Source: Henckelia pumila (lineage: Eukaryota; Streptophyta; Magnoliopsida; Lamiales; Gesneriaceae). From it: DNA of 64,000 nucleotides. The translations under genes and the position numbers were made by a program. This document shows positions 34,701-45,500 of this stretch, piece after piece. Within the stretch, counting starts at the first letter, position 1. Every line of letters begins with the position of its first letter. The notes below the pieces were generated by a model. That model was not told the DNA's origin. It worked only from the letters and a program-made list of their open reading frames with translations, and did not search any database. The DNA is taken from assembly GCF_033568475.1 (NCBI RefSeq), contig NC_133120.1, forward strand, positions 88,368,151 through 88,432,150, read 5' to 3'.

Positions 34701-35419
34701 TGAGTACATCAATCAAGCTTGATAAAGATGAAGGGGGAATCCCGGTCGAGGTAACAATGTATCGAGGCCTTATTGGCTCATTGCTTTATTTGACTGCCAG
34801 TCGACCGGATATCATGTATTCAGTTTGTTTATGTGCTAGATTTCAAACAGCACCTAAGCAATCTCATTTCATTGCCGCCAAACGAATAATTAAATATATT
34901 AAAGGAACTACTAATGTGGGTCTTTGGTATCCCAAAGATTCAAATCTTAATCTTATTGGCTATTCAGATGCAGATTATGCAGGTTGTAGAATTGATCGCA
35001 AAAGTACAAGTGGCACATGTCAATTCCTTGGAGATAGACTAATTTCGTGGTCAAGTAAGAAGCAGACATCAATTGCTACCTCGACCGCCGAAGCAGAATA
35101 CCTTGCTGCTGGCAGCTGTTGTGCTCAAATACTCTGGATTCAACAGCAGCTTAATGATTATGGAATCCGGTCGAGTGAAGCTCCAATCTACTGTGACAAT
35201 ACAAGTGCCAAAGCCATCACTCACAATCCAGTGATGCACTCTAGGACAAAGCACATTGATGTCAGGCATCATTTTATCCGAGATCATGTCTTAAAGAAGG
35301 AAATCAGGCTGGAATACATCTCTACCGATCAGCAAGCAGCAGACATATTCACCAAGCCTTTACCGGACGCTAAGTTTTCATATTTTCGAAATATTCTTGG
35401 CTTAATAGATCTAAGTTAG
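31698..35419 (+). pseudogene. Copia pol, element B (protease, integrase, RT, RNase H)
   Basis: Order: linker with Lys-rich region (31698-32190), TAG at 32190, protease LDSGCSRHMTG (about 32,285), GAG-pre and zinc finger (HKRLNH...CPACQLGK, about 32,670-32,790), a one-base frame slip near 32,875, integrase triad ([25 protein letters not shown]), RT with YVDDIIFGS near 34,480, a single TAA at 34553-34555 where Glu is expected, and RNase H (SDADYAG, STAEAEYLAAG, RTKHIDVRHHF) to 35419. Four lesions in all, so close to intact; parts after 32.9 kb remain long open frames. Confidence 0.92.
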
Positions 35420-35782
35420 TATGCATGCTTTTAGGGGGAATGATTGGTAGTATGACGTTAATAGCTTAGCTGTTACATTGCCATAAATGTTGGCATATCA
35501 TCCGACTTTAGCTAGTCTCTGACAGGCTCCGTACTAGCAGCTTTGTGCTTTGAACCAAATGACATTGATTGGGCGCGGTGATTATACTCTTCAAAACTTT
35601 TTGAATTTCAAAAATACTTTTCATGACATCACCATATGGCCCATAGGTTCCTATATATACTTCTTTACACTCGTATATCAACCTTTCACCGTTGCTAAAG
35701 CTTTCATATTGCATTAAAAGTTAGATCGTATTACTATCAAGCTTTTGCTTACTCTCTGCTCGAGTTCTTATCTACAGCTATC
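35420..35782 (+). promoter_or_regulatory. Spacer with internal TATA box before the extra ORF (element B)
   Basis: Non-coding 363 bp between pol and the extra ORF. It starts with a purine tract (TTAGGGGGAATG, about 35,430) and has CCTATATATAC with TATATATA at 35652-35659, 131 nt before the ATG at 35783. From the expected start site to the ATG there is no other ATG. The same layout is found in element A. Promoter activity is inferred. Confidence 0.55.
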
Positions 35783-38563
35783 ATGTCGATCCAGAAGACG
35801 TGCCTTGCAATCAACTTTGATTCCGTTATTGAGGCAAACAATGCAGGAATCACTGAGGTCTTCACCATGCTTGAAGCCTCTGGACTGAAGAAGTTTTTGG
35901 GAAGCAGCGCCATCTGCGATCTGCCTGTCTTGAAGGAGTTCTTTGCAACCGCTCAAATCGAGCATGGGACTGTCAAATGCTTGATCCGGACAGAGTCCTA
36001 CTCCTTCAATCAAAAGTTCTTCGCCAGCACATTTGATCTGCCCTCCAGGGGTTTGACAAAATGCGCGGATCTTCCCGATGGTAACTGCTCATACTGGTTG
36101 AAGGAATTCTCCACCACTGATGCTCCGATCAAACTACCGGCTCAGAAGACATCTCTTAAAGCTCCATTCAGGCTATTGACCAACATCGTGGCCAAGAATC
36201 TTCTTGCCAAGGCTGGATCGTACGACAAGGTGACGATGGAGAAATTCCAATACATGGCTTGTATCGCCTCCAAAATCAACATCAACTGGTCAGACATATT
36301 GTTCACTACTTTATGTGAAATGATCAGGGGAAAAGGGCAATCCGAGAGATTTGCTCTGCAAATTTGCCACATCTTGAGCGTCCTTGGAGTAGACTTCTCC
36401 AAGACTGAGCCTCTGCATCCCACCAAATGGCTCAAAAAGTCTACAATCTTCAAGTTTCTGAACAAGAAAGAGGTTGCGGTCGACACTCTGCCTTCAACCG
36501 CAAGTGTTGTTGCTGTCACTCAACCGCTTTCAACAGTCCCGGTAGCGGCCAAACCAGCCCATACCAAGAAATCTGCCAAGCGTCAACTTATCATAGAGTC
36601 TGACTCTGAAGAAGAATCACGTGAGAACGTTCCACTGATTTAAGCCTTCAGCAAGTCATCTCCTTCTGTCTCCAAAGCAGCTGTGCCATCCACGCCTGCA
36701 GGCGAGAAGAAGAGGCAGCACAAGAAGTTAAAGTCCCTTTCTGGACTTGCTACTACCGTTCCAACACCAATTCTGCCAACGGTCGAGACTACTACCACTA
36801 CTGCTACTACTGCTCCACGTCCTACCAAGGGTGTGATAATCAGGGAAGGTGCCTCATCAACTCCAAAGGTCACTCTCGCTGATCCCAAGGACAAAGGGAA
36901 AGGTGTGATGATCTACTCACCTAAGGCTCAACCAGCAGCTACTGTAGAGCTCAACTTGATCATCTCTCACGTTCTCCGTACTGTCAAGCGTCACCTACAG
37001 CGCTTTGACAGATGGCATCATTTCCGTACTCACCTGACGCTTGCTCAAATATTTCCTAAGTGGAAAGCTCTGAACGTTATTGAGCAGAAGATGCTTCTTT
37101 TTGCTGACACTGAAGACATCGTGGAGGCTCTGGGAAGAAGACAGCTCATCTACTTGAAGCTTCGAGGAAGCCTGATATCTCTGTTGATTAATGAGCGTGT
37201 CAAGAACTTCAAATCCAAGAGTCCTACCGCCACCGATGACTTTGTGATTTTGACTGGACTACAGAATAGTCTACGTCAAATCACTCAACTACTTCAGCAC
37301 TTCCAAGCTCTTAACAACGTAAAGACGACAGCTTCAGCAGCTTGTCTACAGGCTTATGGACTGGAAGCACAGGTGATGATGAAGACTTTTCTTACCCAAG
37401 ATCAGGGTGAAGAAGACGTCTCTGCTATTACTCTTTCAGATGGGATTCTGACCGGTCTCATCACTGCTGACCTGTTTCAATCATCCGCTCTAAGATCGAG
37501 TGTGGGAGCATCTTCATCGGTCGACCCCGCCTCAACCGTAGTCCAAGCAGTAATTCAACCGAAAGCAGCTGTGACTGCTCACTCATCTCCAGCGGCGACC
37601 GCTCACACCTCTCCCAGTCGTCCACAAGATGTTTTAGAAGTGATTGAACAAGAAATTCCTGTCACCTCTGTGACAGAGGCTCCTTGCAGCAGTGAAGCAG
37701 TAGTGCCCCCAACAGAGATACCAAGCACTATTGTATCACTTGCACCTCCAGAACAGCCAGTGACTGATGCTGACCCATCACTTCAACCGTCTCCATCTAC
37801 TGAAAAGTTTGTGGAAGATCTCCTAATGGATGAACCGAGTGCTGATCCTGCTACTCCACCAACCATCTTGGCTGCAGTCGAGACCCCTACATCTCCAACT
37901 GTACCACTATTGGAAGGTACATCAGCTAGCTCACCAGCTAGATCACCAGCACCACATCATCTTGAGTCTGGCCCGGCTTTACCAAGGAATGACACACAGA
38001 GTCAAATGCTTCAGACTGATGACTCATTAATTGAAGCCATGGCAGCAGCTCTGGATCACACATTGATAAATAGGCTTCATGAGCTCATGGAAACAGTTCG
38101 ATCCTTTTCACAAGACATCACAAACACATCCTCATGGGTTGACAATTCACGCCAGACGATGATTCGGAATTTTGAGACCGTGTCTAGAGACCTTGCTCAT
38201 CTGTCCAAAGAGATCACTGCCCATCATCGCACTCAAATCCAAACGCTCTCTACCGTCTCCGAACAATTTGTCAGATCCAAAAACCGCCTTCATAGGTAGT
38301 TGAATGATCGGATGGACACTATGCAAGCTACTCTAATTGCTCAACTAGATGCAAAAATTGATACTATGCAAGCCTGCCTTGGCACTCAACTCACTGAGAT
38401 CATCCTTCGACTCAACCAAGGTGATGCCAAAAAGGGGGAAGAAGAGCAACGAAGAGCAGCAGAGGCAAGAAGACGTGAAGAAGAATCCAGAAGAAAGGAA
38501 GAAGCCGACAGAAGAAGAAGAGAAGGCGATAGGTCAGGAGGAGCCAGTTGGTTCAAAAGATGA
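35783..38563 (+). pseudogene. Extra 3' ORF of element B (two internal stops)
   Basis: One frame of 926 codons with TAA at 36641-36643 and TAG at 38297-38299. Residues 1-230 form a globular-looking domain (AINFDSVIEANNAGI..., FALQICHILSVLGVDF). Next comes a basic/acidic patch (KKSAKRQ, ESDSEEES), long Pro/Ser/Thr/Ala-rich linkers (about 300-350 and 500-720), a coiled coil (about 755-880) and an Arg/Glu-rich tail (EARRREEESRRKEE). No transmembrane segment or signal peptide is obvious. Similar proteins are common in asterid annotations under low-complexity names. It parallels the ORF at 1384-2664, though I see no clear identity between the N-terminal domains. Function unknown. Confidence 0.75.
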
Positions 38564-38723
38564 ACAACTTGTCTCTTCTTTACTTATCGCAGCTGTATCT
38601 CATTTTGTTTTCTTCAGTAGGTGTAATAAGAATGCTTATTGTAATTAATAAAATTCATTCTCTCAATGAAGTTCATTTTAATGCTTTCATATTGCTTTCG
38701 GAGCACTTAAGTTTTGTCATCGC

Positions 38724-38737
38724 CAAAAAGGGGAAAT
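38724..38737 (+). other. Polypurine tract of element B
   Basis: AAAAAGGGGAAAT immediately upstream of the 3' LTR start. Another AAAAAGGGGGAAGAAG occurs near 38,430 inside the extra ORF. Multiple such tracts are reported for Sireviruses. Confidence 0.8.
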
Positions 38738-40062
38738 TGTTGAATCCGACATTTTGGTGATAACAAACAACAACTCATTGTATAGGAATGTGCTGCCAAT
38801 CTTTTGTATTTCAGGAATCTACTACAACTCCTACCGCAACCGTCTAAACCCTTCAAGTTATCTACCGGAAACTTGTCAACCGCCTTTGTCTCTCGACCGG
38901 TTGCAGTCACAAGCCTATCGACTGGTTATTCAAACCAGCAGAGGATAAATCTATCTACCGGTAGAATGCCAACTGCTTATCAAGATATCTCAAGACAAAT
39001 ACTTGAGACAAGACGTTCATTGCAAGATCTTTTATCAAAAGCAGAACCGGTGTATCAGAAGATCTGTTGACTCTTGCATCGAGAGATAAACCGGCGTATC
39101 AGAAGATCTGTTGACTCTTGCATCGAGACAACAGGTTGCACTAAAATGGCAAAAACGCAGAATGGCTACAGATAAAGCATTCGACCGTTTATACCAGTTT
39201 TAGACCCTGGAAGTTGTCTGCATTTAAAGAAGTGTACGATCTTCATGCAGAATCATCAATGCATTTATGAAGCATTAAATGTGCATTCAATGCAGCATCA
39301 GAACGTTCAAAAATAAAGACGTTGATGATTGACCTATATAAAGGGAAGATTGCTCAAGAAGTGACAAAAAAGAAGACAAGCAACACGAAAAATCTCAATC
39401 AACTCAATCACTTGAATACTATCAGAAGTCCTCATCTGATATACTGAAGCAATACTTGAGCACACTTACAAGATCATTCACTTGCTGCTCAAATAAACCC
39501 TCGCCTACAGTTTACATATCTGATCTTCAAGGATCATCCTAGGGTTTCCAAGCCTCTCGACCGCTCTGCAGTTTGAGAAGCTCAACCGGACTGTATTCAT
39601 TATTGAAGAGACTTGAAGCTACTCTGAAAGCTTCCACCAGTCTGATAAGAACTGAGAATCTTATCTGTGTAAATCTAGGAGTTTCGGATTAGGCATTGGA
39701 TAAGTCCTAAGTCTGAAGTGGGTGTATTGCAAGACGTTGTAATAACCAAAGTCTTCTAGTGAATTCCTTCCTAAGTGGAAGAAGGGGAGACGTAGAAGGA
39801 TTAAGCTTTCGAACTTCCATAAATCGTGTCTTAGTCTTTACTGCATATTTATCTTATATACTGCTCAAACATCGTGTTATAACTTGCCTTTGCATCACTA
39901 AAACCTCTGAACTATTTTCGCACTATTTAAGTTGTTCAAACCGTTTTAGAAGTTGAGAAAACAGATTAAGTGAACTAAACTTCACTTGATCATTTTGAAA
40001 AGAAAGAAAATAAGTTTCAGAGTGTATTCACCCCCCCTCTACCCTCTGAACCGATCCCAACA
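38738..40062 (+). repeat. 3' LTR of element B
   Basis: Same length as the 5' LTR with about 12 substitutions and no length change that I can see. Ends CCCAACA, followed by the target duplicate GTTGT. Confidence 0.93.
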
Positions 40063-41720
40063 GTTGTGCACCTTGAAAAATTCCTGATGTATAATTACAT
40101 AATTCTTCATTATTTCTGGTAGTTGTTTTAGTAAGTTCTTTAAAAAAAATTTCTCTTGTATAAGCTTTTAAACATGCTCCCCATTATTCATCTGAAGCGT
40201 CTGTTTCAATTATTATTATGTCTTTATTTGAAGGAAAATATAACTCAGAAAGATTACTAATTATTATTTTTTAATAGTGTCAATATAATTAGTATCTTCT
40301 TTAGATCATTTCCACTTATAGTCCTGTTTAAGTTTTGCCTGAAGAGGTTTTTTGATTTCTGCAAGTTTCTTAATGTAATTTCCAGAATAAGTTAATAATC
40401 CTAAAAATCTTCTTAATTGATCTTTATCCTTGATTTCACTAGGAAAATCATGAATTTTCTTAAGTATATGATGTTGTAAACAATGTTTTCCATCTTTTAT
40501 TTGTAATCCTAAATAATTTATTTTTGTTTTAAACAATTGTGTTTTCTTTTCATAAAGTATAATTCCATCTTTATGACAAATATCTAATACTGTCATTAGG
40601 TCTTTATAATGTTGATCTAGTGTTTTTGAATAAATTAATATGACATCTATGTAAACACAACAAAAATATACATATGATTTAAAAGATTCATCAATATATC
40701 TTTGAAAGATACCTGGTGCTTGTTTAAGTCCGAAAGGTAAAACAGTCCACTGATACTGTACTTTTGGACAACTGAATGTTGTAAGTAATTGTGTTTGTGG
40801 TTCTAGCTGAATTTGCCAGAATCCTGATTTGCAATCTAAACTGAAAAAATATTTCATTTCTCATATATAAGATAGTAAATCATTCTTATTTGGAATATAA
40901 TATCCGTCCATAATTGTTGCTTTATTCATTTTTCGATAATCAATTACCATTCTTTTCTTATCAATATCTTTCTTACTACATAGAAAGCTGGTGAAGAGTG
41001 TGGACTCTTACTAGGGATGATTATCTTAAGTTTTAGTAATTCTTGAACCTCTTTTTCGAATATTTTTACATCATCCATGTCGCATCTTCTTGGTGCTTCA
41101 CGGATTGTGATATTGGGGTCTTTAAGTTTTATTGAAGCAATGAATTGTTTTTTTTCTTAATTTTATCTTGAGGATTTTCAGAACAAATATCATGAAATTT
41201 CTTCATGATTTCTTTTTCAGGAATTATTGCTAGAATATTTTCTATTTTTAATTATATTGAATTTGTATTCAATTTGTGGAAATTCTTTGTAAATCCTTCA
41301 TTTCCTACACGAAATGTTGTTCGTATTTTAGGAATGTAAATCATTGATGATCCTTTATTTAAAGTTATATGATCCTCAAATTGTGTGAAAGGAAGATATT
41401 GTCTTAAGAAGTTATTTCCTATTATAATATTCATTCCTGATTCTATTTGGTATATTATTGGTATTATAAATTTTGTTTCCTCAATTTTTATTTTTAATTT
41501 TTCTTCTACTTTATCAAGCATGATTATTGATCCATCTCCTATTCGAACTTTTAATCATTTATCGTATTTCTTCCAATAATGATTTGGAAGTATATGTTTC
41601 TTCCTAAACACATACTTGCTCCTGTATCAACATAAGCATGTATATGATATGATTTATGTTCTTTGATTTTAATTTGAATTTTTATATATATACTATTTGG
41701 ATTAGTTTTATTTTTAGTTT
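40063..41720 (-). pseudogene. EPRV1 protease and reverse transcriptase
   Basis: Minus-strand caulimovirid polymerase remnant. The aspartic protease has DTGAS near 41,615-41,630 and a following conserved block at 41521-41252. The RT frame 40857-40306 has FGLKQAPGIFQ and a decayed catalytic YIDD box (YIDVIL here), so the catalytic centre is damaged. The RT-RNase H link with TDAS follows near 40,210, then the copia B insertion. Stops and frameshifts occur throughout. Movement and coat protein regions are not seen. Family Caulimoviridae; I cannot fix the genus. Confidence 0.85.
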
Positions 41721-41779
41721 TCATTCTCACATTTTTTTTTTAGTATTTTGGTTATTGGTTTATGAGGATGTTAATAGAG

Positions 41780-42032
41780 AAGGGTAGAATTGATATTTTT
41801 AAACAAAATTTTCTCTCTTCAGAAAGTAAAAATTAAGTTTTAAGTGGGTAGGTATATATAAATAAGTTAGAAAATGATTTACGTAGTGATTAACAATTAA
41901 CCCTTATTTTATTTTATTAAAATATTAATTAAATAATGGTAAAATGAGAAATTATTTTTTAAAATTTACTTTCCCAAACGCTTTCTTAATATGTGTGAAA
42001 ACACACCCTTGCTTATATAAGTGGGACAGGGT
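41780..42032. repeat. Possible degraded Stowaway-type MITE
   Basis: 41,940-42,032 resembles the 3' half of the MITE at 43319-43575 (TTTCCCAA..CTTTCTTAATATGTGTGAAA, then TATAAGTGGGACAGGG). The left end is not recognisable. 42,033-42,538 is the AT-rich 3' flank of the phosphatase gene, with nothing else seen in it. Confidence 0.4.
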
Positions 42033-42538
42033 GAACAATATTTTTAACGTAAAAAATAATATTTTTATATAGATAACCCAAATAAAAATCCGTATAACAA
42101 AATAGACTCATAAGACCGCATCGAGTTTTTGTGTCAACAATATATATACAACAGAATAACAAAAAATTATTTTGTAACAGGGTCAAAACATAACTGTGTT
42201 TGTATGAATAAAACATATTCATAGGGTCACAATTCATATAATGTTTAAAGTGGCAACAGATATCCAAAAAAATTATAATAGGGTCACAAAGCTAAGGGTA
42301 CGCGATAAAGTTAGACAAGCCCCCTCTGAAAATCGATGCATTTCCTAATCGATAACAACAAATGCATTATACAAAGAGAAGAATATCAGCAATACTACAA
42401 ATCAAAACTTTAATCGGTTCAAATCGTGTGTCACATGATACCACAGAAAGCCGTGCTGCGATAACTAGACTTTGCAAGGCAGCAATCGACTGTTGACATG
42501 CCAAATGCATATTGCACAAGCCACCAAACAATTTTCGA

Positions 42539-45500
42539 TCACAAAAAATACGGTACTCCACTTCTGGGTCCTCGCATCTGATTGTTCTCCTCAGTCTCAG
42601 TGAAGAACTTCACTTCTCTCTCCTAATGAAAAGTAAGGCAAAAATGGTTTTTGATCAGGTTAATAAGCCACCTTTATCAAACATCCAAGATCTATTGCAG
42701 CTTCACTGAGTTCTGTCCAAATACCCTCCCCATTTTCTTCATTTCAAATTTCATGTTTCAAATGTTACACCGACCTCTAGTTTTTTCATGCAACTTATGT
42801 GAAAGACATGTCATTCAGTGTGGTGTGGAAATAAGTTATCTAAATAATGAAACATGACATAAAAACAAAACCAGAAACAAAATTTCTTGTTCTAGATATT
42901 TCAAATAGCTAGATAGTTGCATTTAATAATTTTAAGGAAGATTGGGAAAACTAGTTGCATTAACTGAAACATATAGAACAGACTCTCACAAAGCCATGGT
43001 TGGTTTATAATCTCATATCTAGAGTAATACAATTTTCATTTAAGGATGAAAGAATTTTTTTTTAAAAAAAAAACTGATTAGCTGACACACTCACCATAGC
43101 CATATCAGAAACAAGCAAAAAGGTGGAGGATACAAAAACCAAGGAAACAAGGACAATGCAAAATCCCACACTAAAGTAGTTATTCATTTTAATTGATACT
43201 GTTTTGACGACTGAGGCTCTTTTACTGTGGTAAATGCACGTGTAACAGCCCCAAAATGTTGGTTCAGAGAAGAAGTTTTGTTCACTCGATTATATTTTCA
43301 AACCTCAACTAGTTAGTACTCCCTTCATCCCAATTATATAGTCCACGTTTCCTTTTTTGTTTGTCCCAAATATATAGTCATATACCATAATTAGTAATAT
43401 TTTTTTACACTCATTTACTAATATACCTTTATTAACTACACCTTGAAAATTGTGCAATCATTTTTTAATACATTAAATAGGGATAAAATATGAAGTTTGT
43501 ATAAAATTTGTTTTCCCAATAATTTTTTCTTAATCTGTGTGAAAAAAAAAGACTATATAATCGGGACGGAGAGAGTAGTAAAATGATCCGCACAAGCACG
43601 GAGCTGGAGAGAGTGGGGGTGAGGGAAGAGGTTGCACACATACCATGTTCTCATTGAAACTCAATATCGAGGCAACATTTCCACAGCGGTAACAATAATT
43701 TGGTGCAGACCATACCTGCATAGTCCATATTGCAACAATGACCAAATGGCTTTAGGATGAGATACTATGTTGTAATCCTTGATATAGAATTACTTACAGT
43801 TACAAGTCCTTTATCTTGGAACATATACTTCAAACCTTCTTGAACAAGTTGATGTGCTCGGCAAACTAGATCAAGTTTGTTGATGTGATTGAACTAAAAA
43901 AACAATTACAAAGTTAGCATGGACCCTTGAAACTAAAGCTAAATATACCAATTTGCATAAAATAATTTTGTGATTTCCAGTGTTCATTTTGAAGATAGTG
44001 GAAGTTCAGCACATCATATACGACATGTGCATGATATTTGCAGGGTTTACCCAAGGCTCCTTCCCGTACCTCAGATGTAACCCTAGACCCGAAAAGCCAG
44101 CCTGCACCTCGAGGACTTACTGCCCATGTCTCAATATCTTCAGGATCACTCCACATTAAATCACAGAATGGCCCTTCATGCGGAATTTCACAGTTCCGTT
44201 CAATAACTCGAATCTGCAAGGAAACCCAAAAAAATAAAAATAAAAAAGAGAACAAAACATGACAGCATATTACACCACCATCAAATTTTAATGACAATAC
44301 TTTAAACACGCAGAGATAAAGTAGAATAACGTATCAGTATACAATAAAACTCATTTTTATTTTTATTTTTATTGGTGCATATAAAACTCATCTTGATATG
44401 TAATAAAGTTCCAAAAACAGGGGAAAATCCTATATTAAACATGACACTATCTTCACATAATGAGTGAACGCAGAAACCAGAAAATATGCATAGCTATTAA
44501 ATCTTAAGAAAAGTATGTCAGCACTTAATGAATCTGACAACTTAGCATTTCATCGAAGTTTGAATTGTCTGAAAAAAAAACATGTGAACAAAAATAAATA
44601 ATGGCAGTGATGAGACCTGGTCGATGCTTCTAATATCTGGGGATAGGCCACCATGTACGCACAGTACCTGGCATTCAAAAAAAAAAGGGAAGTGTAATTG
44701 CAGGAAGGAAGCAAAGAGCAGAAATAAAAACAAAAAACTTCCCTAGTGGAATATTCTGATAATGATAATTCTTAGATTTTCATAAAGAATTTAAATTATT
44801 TCGAGGACTCGGTTAACATGAAATAATGCATACCGTCCCATCAATAATTGCTGACAGAGTTAAATAGTCAAAAACATCTGTGCAATATCGCCAAGCGTTA
44901 GCATTCCCATACTTTCTTTGGCATTCATCATAGAATCCATAAACCTGTCAAGGACAACACCTGTAAAAATTCATTGATTTTATCTGAAACTTATATTTGT
45001 CAAATTCATTAAATTAAGTAGATTTTTTTCATATCTGAAGTTGATTATGGTATTGTTGTAACCATGGTGTTTCTTATAGACGACAATATTTACTGAAATC
45101 ACGGCCAGACAATAAATTGTCGAATCCACATAATATGAATGATGCATGACGCAAAACCAAAACTTTAATTTTATTTTCGTTCCCAGATGAAATGTATGCA
45201 GATATGAGTATAAAAAACAAAATACAAAACCGAGAGGTAATCAATAATTAAACCTCTTTCAAAAATCGTTATTTTTCTACTTATCATTAATTTAGTACCT
45301 GTTTAATACAATTAATATAGTACTTTTAATATCATTCTCTTTTTTTTGGCAAGGCATAACTTCGTTTCAATTTCTTCATATGGACTCTCGACAATCTAAG
45401 CTACATTATAGTAACTTCCTAGCCAATAAGGCATCAATTTCGAGCATATCAGCACATAACCAAAAAAACCCTTCAGAGTCGCACTCGTCCAGATCAATTT

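Larger units (their letters stand above)
28803..40062 (+). mobile_element. Complete copia element B (Sirevirus-like, 11.26 kb)
   Basis: LTRs 28803-30127 and 38738-40062 (1325 bp each), target duplications GTTGT (28798-28802, 40063-40067), initiator-Met primer site, gag, pol, an extra 3' ORF of about 926 codons and a polypurine tract. I count about a dozen LTR differences (about 0.9%), so insertion was recent. Coding frames carry a few stops and two frameshifts. Length, extra ORF and knuckle-bearing gag fit the Sirevirus (SIRE/Maximus) lineage. Confidence 0.95.

Noticed and set aside
41780..42032. Complete MITE beside the phosphatase gene
   Set aside because: Only the right half is recognisable and no matching left terminus or TA duplication was found.
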